Shown in pieces: positions 42,548 to 51,961 of a DNA stretch of 64,000 nucleotides. The DNA is from Paenibacillus chibensis. Its GTDB lineage: Bacteria > Bacillota > Bacilli > Paenibacillales > Paenibacillaceae. A model generated the notes under the pieces. It was not told where the DNA came from. It made no database searches and saw only the letters and a program-made list of their open reading frames with translations. The stretch covers positions 62,001-126,000 of the forward strand of contig NZ_BIMK01000027.1 of NCBI RefSeq assembly GCF_004001045.1, given 5' to 3'. Each line of letters starts with the position of its first letter. The stretch's first letter is position 1. The position numbers and the translations under genes are program-made.

Positions 42548-43828
42548 ATGGAACAACAAACAATTTTGGCTATTGCTATCTTTTTAATCGCTTATGCGCT
42601 TATTATTTCGGAGAAAATCCACCGGACCATCGTCGCCATGATCGGTGCCGCACTGATGGTGATCTTCGGCATCGTAAGCCAGGAAACGGCTATTCATCAT
42701 ATCGACTTCAATACGCTCGGTCTACTGATCGGGATGATGATCATCGTTAATATTACCGCGGAAACGGGGCTCTTTAAATTCGTGGCCATTTGGGCTGCCA
42801 AAAAAGCCAAAGGACGGCCGCTGGCCATCCTGATCGTGCTCATGCTGCTGACCGCCCTCGGCTCCGCCTTTCTGGATAACGTGACCACGGTGCTGCTGAT
42901 GGTGCCTGTCACGTTTAGTATTACTCGCCAGTTGCGAGTCAATCCGCTGCCTTTTCTGATTACGCAGATCATTGCGTCGAATATCGGGGGCACCGCCACC
43001 TTGATCGGCGACCCGCCGAACATTATGATCGGCAGCGCGGTCAAGGAACTGACCTTTATGGCTTTCATTCAGAACCTGATGCCGATCGCCCTATTCATCT
43101 TGGTTCTGTTAATCCCGATATTCATTCTGCTGTTCCGCAAACATATCCAGACGACGCCGGAGCTGATGCAGAGCATAATGGATCTGGATGAAAAAGAGCT
43201 GCTGACGGACAAAAAGCTGCTGGCCAAATGCCTTACGGTGCTTGGACTCACGATTCTCGGCTTCTTCATCCACCAGCTCGTACACATTGAGTCTGCCACG
43301 GTGGCGCTGGCCGGAGCCTTCCTGCTGCTGCTGCTCACGGGTGAGCATATGCTCGAAGAGGCTTTCGCCAAAGTGGAATGGCCGACGATTTTCTTCTTTG
43401 TCGGGCTGTTCATTCTGGTAGGCGGCCTGATCGAAACCGGCGTCATTGCCACGTTAGCCGAAAAAGCCGTTGCTCTTACCGGAGGAAACGTTGCCTCCAC
43501 CTCCATGCTGATTCTGTGGCTGAGCGCGATCGCCTCCGCCTTCATCGACAACATTCCGTTTGTCGCGACGATGATCCCGATGATTCAGGACATGGGCAGC
43601 ATGGGCGTCAGCAATCTGGAGCCGTTATGGTGGAGTCTTGCGCTTGGTGCCTGCCTCGGCGGTAACGGTACGCTCATCGGTGCCAGCGCCAATCTGATCG
43701 TCGCCGGCATGGCCGCCAAAGAAGGGTATACGCTGAAATTCACCACGTTCATGAAATATGGATTTCCGATCCTGATTTTGTCCATCGGTTTGTCCAGCGC
43801 TTATGTATATTTGAGATATTTAATGTGA
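42548..43828 (+). CDS. ArsB/NhaD-family (ion transporter superfamily) membrane protein
   Basis: 426 aa with about ten to eleven transmembrane helices. Hairpin motifs of the family are clear: GTATLIGDPPNIMIG and GNGTLIGASANLIVAG, each after an NVTT/DNIP-type helix (LDNVTTVLLMVP, IDNIPFVATMIP). Members export arsenite or exchange sodium/protons or carry dicarboxylates; the substrate here is not clear. The start MEQQTILAIA has GGGAGG upstream. A GTG 156 bases further up would begin inside a terminator stem and is rejected. Confidence 0.88.
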   Translation: MEQQTILAIAIFLIAYALIISEKIHRTIVAMIGAALMVIFGIVSQETAIHHIDFNTLGLLIGMMIIVNITAETGLFKFVAIWAAKKAKGRPLAILIVLMLLTALGSAFLDNVTTVLLMVPVTFSITRQLRVNPLPFLITQIIASNIGGTATLIGDPPNIMIGSAVKELTFMAFIQNLMPIALFILVLLIPIFILLFRKHIQTTPELMQSIMDLDEKELLTDKKLLAKCLTVLGLTILGFFIHQLVHIESATVALAGAFLLLLLTGEHMLEEAFAKVEWPTIFFFVGLFILVGGLIETGVIATLAEKAVALTGGNVASTSMLILWLSAIASAFIDNIPFVATMIPMIQDMGSMGVSNLEPLWWSLALGACLGGNGTLIGASANLIVAGMAAKEGYTLKFTTFMKYGFPILILSIGLSSAYVYLRYLM

Positions 43829-43877
43829 TACATGAAGTAAGGGGAACACCACATTCAAACGAAATGGAGGCGCCCGC

Positions 43878-44162
43878 ATGCTAACCTATCGCTGCAACGA
43901 GGACGTTGCCCTCATTACCGAAACCGTCAATCAAGAGGATGTTGAATTTCGCATTCATCTGCTTCAGGAAGAGCCGTATCTCCATCGTTTAAAAGAAATC
44001 AGGCGTTATTTTGAAGATAACGACGTTTACACGGATGCGCTTTTCTATATTTACAAAAATCATGAATACGGCGCGATCGTGCGCAAATCGTACTACACGG
44101 ACTTTGTTCTTGCCCTGATGAAGCATCAGCTGCTTCACAGCGTGGAATGGAAGGACGCATAA
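43878..44162 (+). CDS. Conserved small protein of unknown function
   Basis: 94 aa. It is mildly acidic with aromatic residues (LLQEEPYLHRLKEIRRYFE, YKNHEYGAIVRKSYYTDFV) and has no membrane helix. It starts 50 bp after the transporter stop, with TGGAGG upstream, and ends before a strong terminator, so the two genes probably share a transcript. I do not recognise the family. Confidence 0.65.
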   Translation: MLTYRCNEDVALITETVNQEDVEFRIHLLQEEPYLHRLKEIRRYFEDNDVYTDALFYIYKNHEYGAIVRKSYYTDFVLALMKHQLLHSVEWKDA

Positions 44163-44169
44163 GCAAAGA

Positions 44170-44205
44170 AAACCCGGGAAGGAGAACCTTCCCGGGTTTT
44201 TTTGG
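44170..44205 (+). terminator. Terminator after the 94-aa gene
   Basis: AAACCCGGGAAGG / CCTTCCCGGGTTT, AGAA loop, T run. Confidence 0.85.
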
Positions 44206-44239
44206 ATACTGCATTATGTATGTTCGTTCTTTATGAAGC

Positions 44240-44689
44240 TTATCGTGTAGACGTCTGTGTTTCCCGGCTGCCTGAATGGACATGGGCGTAGGATGAAGCG
44301 GTATATCGGAACAGCATATACCCCATAAACACGTAAACCAGCGCACTAATCAGCCCGGATAATCCGATCCGTGTAAACGGAAATAAAATCAGGAATGCAT
44401 TCATCCAGAGCGCGTACGGAAGATATTTGACGTTGGCCGAAACGAGCGTCAGCCAGGCTCCAACCCAGAATGCATAGTGGGCGACGGTACTAAGCGGAAT
44501 CGTGTAGAAAATAACGTTCAACTCATGATAGGACGTGATAGGAAAGATCGAATACAGCAGCTTATTTAGAAACAGGATTCCCAGACCCCCGAACAACAAA
44601 TAGAGCTCAAACGGGGCCAGCACCCCGTACAGCCGGAACGACTGGAACCACTTCCTCGTCTCCTGCAAAACCACGGAAAATTGCTGCAT
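44240..44689 (-). CDS. Uncharacterised four-helix membrane protein
   Basis: 149 aa with about four transmembrane helices (APFELYLLFGGLGILFL; VAHYAFWVGAWLTLVSA; LPYALWMNAFLILFPF; SALVYVFMGYMLF). The start ATG overlaps the stop codon of the zinc-ribbon gene, so translation is coupled and the proteins may work together. I do not recognise the family. Confidence 0.65.
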   Translation of the reverse strand: MQQFSVVLQETRKWFQSFRLYGVLAPFELYLLFGGLGILFLNKLLYSIFPITSYHELNVIFYTIPLSTVAHYAFWVGAWLTLVSANVKYLPYALWMNAFLILFPFTRIGLSGLISALVYVFMGYMLFRYTASSYAHVHSGSRETQTSTR

Positions 44690-45066
44690 TACACATCTTC
44701 CTCCTGCTTCTCAATCTCCACGAATTGGTGGCCGCATTCCGGGCAGAAGCGCGCCGCAATCGGAACAGTGTGTCCGCAAGCGCATTTCTTTTCATCCGAA
44801 ATCACATTGATCTGATGCTGGTTCAGCTGAATCTCATCCTGCAGCTGCAAAATGCGCTCGACCATCGGCTGAAGCTGCTCCGGACCGCACATTCCTTCTT
44901 CCCGCTTCAGGGAATTGAACACCATTTTACCGATCTGCTGGTACTCATGGTCGATCTCCTTTTGCTTGGTGGAATTCTGCATTTTGAGACGATTCACTTC
45001 CACCGCGATTTTGGCCTTGTTGCCCGCTTCGGCAACGCCCGATTTCAGCTTGTCAAAAAAACTCAT
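44689..45066 (-). CDS. Zinc-ribbon and coiled-coil protein
   Basis: 125 aa. MSFFDKLKSGVAEAGNKAKIAVE opens a helical region of about 85 residues, then a C-terminal zinc ribbon with CACGHTVP and CPECGH (Cys pairs of C-x-C and C-x-x-C type). Similar plans are seen in membrane-stress or cell-envelope proteins, but no function is known. It overlaps the following membrane protein gene by one base. Confidence 0.7.
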   Translation of the reverse strand: MSFFDKLKSGVAEAGNKAKIAVEVNRLKMQNSTKQKEIDHEYQQIGKMVFNSLKREEGMCGPEQLQPMVERILQLQDEIQLNQHQINVISDEKKCACGHTVPIAARFCPECGHQFVEIEKQEEDV

Positions 45067-45193
45067 ACAACCTCATCTCCTTTCGAATTTTGTTCTGAAA
45101 GCATCGTGATGTTAGGTATTAAGAATTAATTATAAAGGACCTCCCCGGCGGGGTCATGCGGCTAAAGTTTCATTTTCCATGATTTAGGATATT

Positions 45194-46123
45194 TCATTCC
45201 GCCTGCTCGATGAACGATTCATATCTTCTTCTGACATCGGATAACCGGGTCTCCAGGCTCCGCGCTTCCGTTTCCAGATGACGCACGACATCCTTGACCG
45301 CATCCAGCTTATCCTCCACTTGATTCAGCGTATCCTTGATACGTCCCTGCACCATCCAGTCGGCAATAAAGCCGTCAAAGAAATAATCCGAGAAGCGGAG
45401 GAAGCTGCCAATGTCGATTTCGATGGACAGATTCATCTGCACGTCCCGCAGCTCTTTCCCGAACCTGCTTAGACTCCGCTGCGCATCATGGATATAGTCC
45501 ATCGCCTCATCGATTTTGCCGTGCTTGAGATACGTGGACATCATCCCCCCGCCAAGCATGTCGTAGGTTCCCCAGTTACGGGCCGATTGAAGGTAGTCCC
45601 GTGCCTGTTCCAGGTCATAGAGAACGGCGTGCCCGGCCTGAACCGCTTCCTTTAGTTCCTTCAACTGCAGCTCCGTATCCGCCCTCCGTTCCGCAAGCTC
45701 CGCCAGCTTCTCGTCCTGGCGCAAAAGAATCGATTCTTTTTCTTTCAAAATGCGTTCGTACTCGAAATCGGAAAAACGCACATCCTTCAGCAGCTCCGTC
45801 ATATCCCCAATCTGCTTCCTGATATCTTCGGCTGCCCGTACGGCCGCGTCATACTTGGCTTTAGCCTCCAGAACCTTCAGCTGCTCACGCTCCAGCCTCT
45901 CTTCCTTTTTGCCGATCATCCCATAGAAAAGGCTTGATAAAGAAGCTCCGGTCAAGCGATCCACGTCCTTCTCTTCCTCCGCAAGCCGCCGCTTCCAGTC
46001 TTCCACCTCCCCTTCCCGCGTCTTCAGCTCATCGTCCAGCTCCTGAAGACGCTTCTCCCACTTGGCCTTGTTTCTCATGCTTTCCTTCAATTCCGTCAGA
46101 CGTGTATTCTCGGTTTCAAACAT
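45194..46123 (-). CDS. Coiled-coil protein of unknown function
   Basis: 309 aa, nearly all predicted helix with long heptad-rich stretches (residues about 5-175 and 250-300). A short non-helical segment (YDMLGGGMMSTYLKHGKIDEA) lies between them. It has no signal peptide or membrane helix. GGAGG precedes the ATG; a longer frame has no ribosome site. It lies just upstream of the zinc-ribbon/membrane pair on the same strand and could be part of that unit. Confidence 0.7.
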   Translation of the reverse strand: MFETENTRLTELKESMRNKAKWEKRLQELDDELKTREGEVEDWKRRLAEEEKDVDRLTGASLSSLFYGMIGKKEERLEREQLKVLEAKAKYDAAVRAAEDIRKQIGDMTELLKDVRFSDFEYERILKEKESILLRQDEKLAELAERRADTELQLKELKEAVQAGHAVLYDLEQARDYLQSARNWGTYDMLGGGMMSTYLKHGKIDEAMDYIHDAQRSLSRFGKELRDVQMNLSIEIDIGSFLRFSDYFFDGFIADWMVQGRIKDTLNQVEDKLDAVKDVVRHLETEARSLETRLSDVRRRYESFIEQAE

Positions 46124-46319
46124 TCGCCAGCCTCCATCTCCATACGAGAGTTTACATTCATTACCTTCTTTAACGCGTATGCCCCCGAGAAGTTTCAATA
46201 AATTACGTCCGGTCTGCCCGGCTACCGTATGCCGCTGCCCATTCGGAGGCATGCTAGATTTTACGGCCGAAAATCGATATGATTAGGGAAGATTGCACAA
46301 AGGAGTGAACATACATTTC

Positions 46320-47012
46320 ATGAAATTGAAAAAAGCAGCCCTTCCGCTGATCCTGCTGATCGTATTGGTGCTTGCGCTCGGCGGCTGCGGCAAGAAAAAC
46401 GAACCGACGAATGCGGCCAAAACAGAGGAACCAGCCACATCGGAACAACCGGCTAAAACAGAAGAACCGGCAAAGACGGAAACGAAAAGCTGGACAAGCC
46501 CTCCGGCGATGCAAATCGACACCAATAAAACCTACGAGGCTACATTCAAAACGTCCAAAGGATCGTTTACGATCCAGCTGTTTGCCAAGGATGCGCCCAA
46601 AACCGTCAACAACTTCGTATTCCTGTCCAAGGAAGGCTTCTATAACGGGGTTACGTTCCACCGCATTATGGAGACATTCATGATCCAGACCGGCGACCCG
46701 ACGGGTACCGGCGCAGGCGGTCCCGGATATGCCTTCGAGGATGAGAAAACGAGCTACAAATACGAGCCCGGCATCGTCGCCATGGCGAACGCAGGCGAGA
46801 ATACGAACGGCAGCCAGTTCTTCATCTGCACCGGCGCGGACAGCGAATTCCTGAATCAGCAGCCGAACTATACAATCTTCGGCAAAGTGACCGAAGGTAT
46901 GGACATCGTGCAAAAAATCGCCGCAACTCCCGTCGAAGCCGATGCTCGCGGCGAGTTAAGTAAGCCAACCGAGAAAGTAACGATCGACAGCATCGACATC
47001 AAGGAAAAATAA
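46320..47012 (+). CDS. Peptidyl-prolyl isomerase lipoprotein, cyclophilin type
   Basis: 230 aa. The signal peptide ends in a lipobox (VLALGGC, lipid-modified Cys23), then a Thr/Glu/Lys-rich spacer and a cyclophilin domain: FVFLSKEGFYNGVTFHRIMETFMIQTGDPTG and NGSQFFICTGAD are conserved active-site segments. It should fold secreted proteins at the outer membrane face. The ATG at 46320 gives a good signal peptide; GGAG upstream is somewhat distant. Confidence 0.9.
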   Translation: MKLKKAALPLILLIVLVLALGGCGKKNEPTNAAKTEEPATSEQPAKTEEPAKTETKSWTSPPAMQIDTNKTYEATFKTSKGSFTIQLFAKDAPKTVNNFVFLSKEGFYNGVTFHRIMETFMIQTGDPTGTGAGGPGYAFEDEKTSYKYEPGIVAMANAGENTNGSQFFICTGADSEFLNQQPNYTIFGKVTEGMDIVQKIAATPVEADARGELSKPTEKVTIDSIDIKEK

Positions 47013-47052
47013 ATTCTGCCAAGGACCGGATTTTATGCTTTCAGATAACGAT

Positions 47053-47098
47053 GAAAAGAAGCGCCCGTTTCAGCTCTGCTGACGGGCGCTTCTTTTTA
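47053..47098. terminator. Terminator between cyclophilin gene and metE
   Basis: AAAAGAAGCGCCCGT / ACGGGCGCTTCTTTT, 15-bp stem, T run on the plus strand and A run on the other side; likely bidirectional. Confidence 0.85.
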
Positions 47099-47172
47099 TG
47101 GTGTATAAAAGCCTATAACATCAAGTTGCAGGCTAAGAGGACAGCTTCATTCGTTCTCGTTCAAATGACGAA

Positions 47173-49473
47173 TCAGACGGTCGCTCCCTCTTTGCGCTCT
47201 TCCCGTACTTGACGCGTGGCTTCGGTCATATGGCGCAGCGACGCCACCGTTTCGGTCAGTCCGCGCGTTTTCAGTCCGCAGTCCGGATTGATCCAGAACA
47301 AGGTAGGATCCAGCACCTCCAACGCGCGGTTGATCATCGATACCATTTCCCCTACCTCCGGCACGCGCGGGCTGTGAATGTCGTACACGCCGAGGCCAAT
47401 GCCTTTGTCGTATGTGAATTCCTCAAAGCTGTGGATCAGCTCGCCGTGGCTGCGCGAGGTTTCGATGGAGATCACATCGGCATCGAGCGCGCGGATGGAC
47501 TCGATCATATCATGGAATTCGCAGTAGCACATATGCGTATGGATCTGCGTGGTATCCTTCACCGTCGAAGTGGAAAGACGGAATGCCAGGACAGCCCAGT
47601 CCAAGTAATAGTCCGTTTCGCTTTGCTTCAGCGGCAGGCCTTCGCGGATGGCCGGTTCGTCGACCTGGATCATCTCGATGCCCGCAGCTTCCAGCGCCTC
47701 TACTTCCTCGCGCAAAGCCAGGGCGATCTGGTAGGCCACCTGCTCCCGGGAAATGTCATTCCGGACAAAAGACCAGTTGAGGATCGTAACAGGACCTGTA
47801 AGCATGCCCTTCACCGGTTTGGCAGTCAGCGACTGCGCGTATACGCTCTCCTTGACGGTCATCGGCTCGATAAAGGCAACGTCCCCGTAAATGACCGGCG
47901 GCTTGACGCAGCGGGAGCCGTAAGACTGCACCCAGCCGTTTTTCGTGAATGCGAAGCCGGCCAGCTTCTCGCCGAAAAACTCCACCATATCCGTCCGCTC
48001 AAATTCGCCGTGCACGAGCACGTCCAGCCCGATCTCTTCCTGCAGATCCATCCAGGTACGGATTTCGTTCTGCACGAAAGCCTCGTATTGGCTGTCGTTC
48101 CACTCGCCTTTTCTCCATTTCTGGCGTGCGGATCTCACTTCCGGCGTCTGCGGGAAGCTGCCGATGGTCGTAGTCGGCAGGAATGGAAGCCGGAAGCGCT
48201 CCTGCTGCCGCACTCGGCGTTCTGCAAACGCGCTGTGTCTGGTCCACGGCTGGCTGTCGATATTAGCGGCAGCCTCGCGTACCTTGACGTTGCTGCGCGA
48301 AGCGGACGCGTTCAGCGCGGCAACGGCCTGCACGGAAGCATCGAGCTCAGCCTGCACCGCATCCGCTCCTTCACGAATCGCGCGGGCGAGCAGGACCACT
48401 TCGTCCAGCTTTTCATCGGCATAGGCCAGAGCCGCGGACAATACCGGATCCAGCGCCGTTTCCGGAGCCGTCGTAACCGGTACATGCAGCAAGCTGCTGG
48501 ACGGCTGCACGATCATGCGCTCAAACGGGACGGCAGCGGACAACCGGTTCAGCAGATCCAGGCTCGCGGACAGATCCGCACGCCAGATGTTGCGGCCGTC
48601 GATCACGCCCGCGCCAAGCACCTTATCTTGCGGGAAGCCGTGCTTTTCAATCGCTTCCAGATTGCGCTGGGCTCCATGAGCGAAGTCCAGTCCAACCCCC
48701 TGAACGGGAAGGCGAACGATCTCTTCGTACGACTCGACCGACTCGAAATACGTTTGCAGCATCATATTCAGCTCCGGCGCTGCCGCATGAAGAGCTTCAT
48801 AAATGCGGCGAATCCGCTGCACATCCTCCGGCTCCAGCGAAGTGACCAGGATCGGCTCATCCATTTGAACCCACTGCACGCCCTCTTGCGCCAGCTCCCG
48901 CACGATCTGTTCATACAGCGGCAAATACTGGCCAATCAGCTCATCCAGCTGTGCCGGCTCATAGCCTTTGGACAGCTTCAGGAAGGTAAACAGACCCACT
49001 AGCACCGGTTTGCCTTCGATGCCGAGCTCCTGCTTGGCTTCGCGGTACGCTTCCAGCGGACGGTTCTGCGTGAGCACCGGCGACAGGCCGTTCAGTTCAG
49101 GCACGATATAGTGATAATTCGTATTGAACCACTTGGTCATTTCGCATGCGGAAGCCTCTTTATTGCCGCGGGCCATCGCGTAATAGGTGGAAACCGGCAC
49201 TATGCCGCCTTCATAGCCGAATCGGGCGGGAACCAGTCCGAGCATGCTTGCCGTGTCCAGGATATGATCGTAGAAGCTGAAATCGCCCACCGGAATCAGA
49301 TCGATCCCTTTTTCCTGCTGCTTTTGCAGATGATGCAGGCGAATGGCCTTTAGCTCCTTCAGAAATGCCGCTTCCTCCAGTTTTCCTGACCAAAACGCTT
49401 CCAGTGCTTTTTTCCATTCCCGGTTCGCGCCGATGCGCGGGTATCCCAGGCTGCTGCTTGTCAATTTGCCCAT
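47173..49473 (-). CDS. metE: Cobalamin-independent methionine synthase
   Basis: 766 aa, full length. It transfers a methyl group from 5-methyltetrahydrofolate (triglutamate) to homocysteine. The N-terminal half and the C-terminal catalytic barrel are both present; the zinc ligands appear in HTHMCYCEFHD and NPDCGLKTRG, and FLPTTTIGSFPQTPEVRSAR marks the start of the catalytic domain. A cobalamin riboswitch precedes it, so it should be repressed when vitamin B12 is available. GAAGGAGGCTC precedes the start. Confidence 0.97.
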   Translation of the reverse strand: MGKLTSSSLGYPRIGANREWKKALEAFWSGKLEEAAFLKELKAIRLHHLQKQQEKGIDLIPVGDFSFYDHILDTASMLGLVPARFGYEGGIVPVSTYYAMARGNKEASACEMTKWFNTNYHYIVPELNGLSPVLTQNRPLEAYREAKQELGIEGKPVLVGLFTFLKLSKGYEPAQLDELIGQYLPLYEQIVRELAQEGVQWVQMDEPILVTSLEPEDVQRIRRIYEALHAAAPELNMMLQTYFESVESYEEIVRLPVQGVGLDFAHGAQRNLEAIEKHGFPQDKVLGAGVIDGRNIWRADLSASLDLLNRLSAAVPFERMIVQPSSSLLHVPVTTAPETALDPVLSAALAYADEKLDEVVLLARAIREGADAVQAELDASVQAVAALNASASRSNVKVREAAANIDSQPWTRHSAFAERRVRQQERFRLPFLPTTTIGSFPQTPEVRSARQKWRKGEWNDSQYEAFVQNEIRTWMDLQEEIGLDVLVHGEFERTDMVEFFGEKLAGFAFTKNGWVQSYGSRCVKPPVIYGDVAFIEPMTVKESVYAQSLTAKPVKGMLTGPVTILNWSFVRNDISREQVAYQIALALREEVEALEAAGIEMIQVDEPAIREGLPLKQSETDYYLDWAVLAFRLSTSTVKDTTQIHTHMCYCEFHDMIESIRALDADVISIETSRSHGELIHSFEEFTYDKGIGLGVYDIHSPRVPEVGEMVSMINRALEVLDPTLFWINPDCGLKTRGLTETVASLRHMTEATRQVREERKEGATV

Positions 49474-49506
49474 AATGAGCCTCCTTCATAATCTGTGATC
49501 ATCGAC

Positions 49507-49562
49507 TTCAATACAAAAAGGACATCCTTCCCCTCAGCTCAAAAAAGGGTAAAGATGCCCGT
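49507..49562 (-). terminator. Riboswitch-controlled terminator before metE
   Basis: Minus-strand stem GGGCATCTTTACCC / GGGGAAGGATGTCC (imperfect) followed by TTTTTG, between the riboswitch and the metE start. Confidence 0.65.
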
Positions 49563-49635
49563 TATCAGCGTATGACAAATAAACGCCTCCGAAATCTTTA
49601 ACACCTCCCTATCTCCCGTAGGTAAAGCAGTGCTG

Positions 49636-49816
49636 TCAAAACAGGCAGGTCTCCTGGCTCCAGAATCTCAGCAGCTCCTGCGCCTTCCCGGTCATAGGCG
49701 ACCAGTGGACGAATGCAGGAACGCTCCTCTGTTACAGTGGCGGGACCGCGCCGGTATTCCACCGGACTTCCCTTTTAAGCTTAAGGGGAGTGACTCTCCT
49801 CAAGCACCTGTTTCCA
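49636..49816 (-). promoter_or_regulatory. Cobalamin riboswitch (metE)
   Basis: The B12 box reads GAGCCAGGAGACCTGCC on the minus strand. The upstream core reads GCCACTGT after GCGCGGTCCC, and the 5' end starts GGTGCTTGAGGAG. All three are conserved blocks of the class I cobalamin aptamer. It lies directly upstream of metE, where B12 binding should favour the downstream terminator. This fills most of the 530-bp gap 49474-50003. Confidence 0.95.
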
Positions 49817-50003
49817 CTTTATTTGTAATTGATAAGATAATATTAAGTCGTATCATACCTTATAAGTATCTCATTTAGCAATAGATTCGCCGTAAATTCC
49901 GAGTAAAATTCTTGGGAATGGTTTTGCGCATAGAGCGCAGGGCTTGATCATATTTTGATACAAGCAGCCGTCGAGCTGTGCATTCCATATCCAGGAGGAC
50001 CTA

Positions 50004-50740
50004 ATGAACACCATTTTGATGGGCTGTCTGGCTACTTCCATTTGCACGGCCCTGGGGGCGCTGCCTGCCCTGCTGTTTAACAGGGTGACGCATCGGGGGA
50101 AAGATATTTTGCTGGCGTTTACCGCCGGCATCATGGTGGCCGCTTCTACTTACGGTCTGATTCCTTCCGCGCTCAAGCTGTCCAACCTGTGGATTCTGAC
50201 GATCGGCACACTGCTTGGAACCGCTGTCCTGACCCTGCTGGAGCTGCTCATTCCCCATCAGAATCTCGAACACGCGCCGGAGCGCGCAAACAGCGGCCGG
50301 ACAAGCATCTTCCTGTTCCTGTCCGCCATGGGCCTGCACAACCTCCCGGAGGGATTGTCCGTTGGCGTCAGCTACGGCAGCAGCAATCATGATCTCGGCA
50401 CGATCGTCGCACTGAGCATCGGCCTGCAAAATATTCCCGAGGGCTTCCTCACCGCGCTATTTCTCATTACGCATGGACTTCGCCGGCGCACACCGCCCTG
50501 CTGCTGGCCACGCTGACCGGCGTGCTGGAGCTGGCCGCCTGCTGGATCGGGCTTGAATTCACCGCAAGCTTCCGCGCGGTCGTTCCTTACGGTCTTGCCT
50601 TTGCCGCGGGGGCCATGCTGTTCGTCGTCTACAAGGAGCTGATCCCCGAGAGCCATGGAGACGGCAACGAGCGGGCATCGACGTTCTCCTTCATATTCGG
50701 GCTGCTGACTATGATTGCGCTGACTCACCTGCTGAGGTAA
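50004..50740 (+). pseudogene. ZIP-family metal transporter gene, frameshifted
   Basis: The first frame (50004-50516) encodes the N-terminal half with the ZIP motif LFLSAMGLHNLPEGLSVG and IGLQNIPEGFLTALFLI, then turns to nonsense after HGLRR and stops. The second half continues in the next frame from about 50486 (AHTALLLATLTGVLELAAC) to 50740 and restores the last helices. A single missing base near 50481-50490 explains it. ZIP proteins import zinc or related divalent metals. AGGAGG precedes the ATG. It is either a real mutation or a sequencing error. Confidence 0.8.
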
Positions 50741-50750
50741 CGGTTTGTTG

Positions 50751-51929
50751 TCAGGCGGCCTCGGTCTGCTCTTTCGCATTGTGGCCGTATACTTTCAGCT
50801 TCAGCAGCACCAGCGCGAGCGCCAGCGCGGCGAACAGCATCCCGCACCATATCAGCTGGTGAATGCCCAGCCGCGAAATAAACCAGCCGCCAAGCGAGGT
50901 CCCCAGCGTAATGCCGAGATTCGAGAACGAGACGAACAGGCTGTTGCCAAACTCCGGCGCTTCCTGCATCTCCGTCATCAGCCAGGTTTGGCTGACGATC
51001 AGGCCGCCCGAGTGAATCATGCCCCAGAGGAAAACCATAGCGGCCATCGGCAGCGGCGATGCACCCAGCAGGTATACCAGCAGGTAAATGACGATATACA
51101 GCAGCGGAAATGCGATTACGGTCCCGAGCATATTCCGCGTTAGCGAAGCTCCGAACAGGAAGTTGCCCGCGATCATAATGACCCCGAAGGCCATCAGCAT
51201 GGCGCTGATCCAAGAGCCGTTCATGTGCGTAACCTGGCCGAGATATTCGGCAAAATAGCCGTATACCGCGAACATGGCCGCGAACAAGCAGCATACCGCC
51301 GCAATGTTCAACCAGACGGCCGGTTTGCGCAAAATGCCCAGCTGCTTGCCGTAGGACATTTTCTTTGTGACCGGCATGGACGGCAGCCACAGCCAAATCC
51401 CCGCGCAAGCCGCCGCATTCACCGCAGCCGCGAACAGGAACGCCGCCTCAAGCGAAATCTGCTCCGCCAGAAAAGACGTCAAAGGCACTCCAAACGCAAA
51501 GCCGACGGTGATGCCGGCGAATACCTTCGTTACGGCTTGACCGCTCTTTTCGGGAGAAACCAGCTGTGCCGCAACCACCAGTGCAATCGAGAAAAAAACC
51601 GGGTGAAACAACGCCGGGATGACACGGAACATCAGCAGCGTTTCGAATTGGCCGCTCACCGCGTAGACCACATTCGATACCGCAAACATCAACACTGACA
51701 ATCCCAGGACGAGCTTCCGGTTCATTCCGGAGGCGAGCAGCGTGGCAAAGGGACCGGAAACCGCCACCACCAGCGCGAAAATGCTGACCAAAAGCCCCGC
51801 CTGCGCGGTTGAAATATGGAACTTCTGCGACACCTCGGGAAGAACGCCCACGATCCCCATTTCCGTCGTAATAATGCCAAAAACGCCCAAGGCCAATATC
51901 AAAATAAGCAGCGGCCCTTTTCGATTCAT
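50751..51929 (-). CDS. MFS transporter, DHA1 family
   Basis: 392 aa with twelve predicted helices. The start LLILILALGVFGIITTEMGIVGVLPEVS is typical of AraJ/YdhP-like drug or sugar exporters. GGAGAG precedes the ATG. Two copies of an 18-bp near-identical motif lie in its upstream gap, and an ArsR-family gene follows upstream on the same strand; together they suggest ArsR control. Confidence 0.87.
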   Translation of the reverse strand: MNRKGPLLILILALGVFGIITTEMGIVGVLPEVSQKFHISTAQAGLLVSIFALVVAVSGPFATLLASGMNRKLVLGLSVLMFAVSNVVYAVSGQFETLLMFRVIPALFHPVFFSIALVVAAQLVSPEKSGQAVTKVFAGITVGFAFGVPLTSFLAEQISLEAAFLFAAAVNAAACAGIWLWLPSMPVTKKMSYGKQLGILRKPAVWLNIAAVCCLFAAMFAVYGYFAEYLGQVTHMNGSWISAMLMAFGVIMIAGNFLFGASLTRNMLGTVIAFPLLYIVIYLLVYLLGASPLPMAAMVFLWGMIHSGGLIVSQTWLMTEMQEAPEFGNSLFVSFSNLGITLGTSLGGWFISRLGIHQLIWCGMLFAALALALVLLKLKVYGHNAKEQTEAA

Positions 51930-51961
51930 CTTATCATCTCTCCATTTCACAAGTTGAAGTT

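Noticed and set aside
47209..49002. 597-codon plus-strand open frame opposite metE
   Set aside because: Shadow of metE with no family-like sequence; metE itself is certain.
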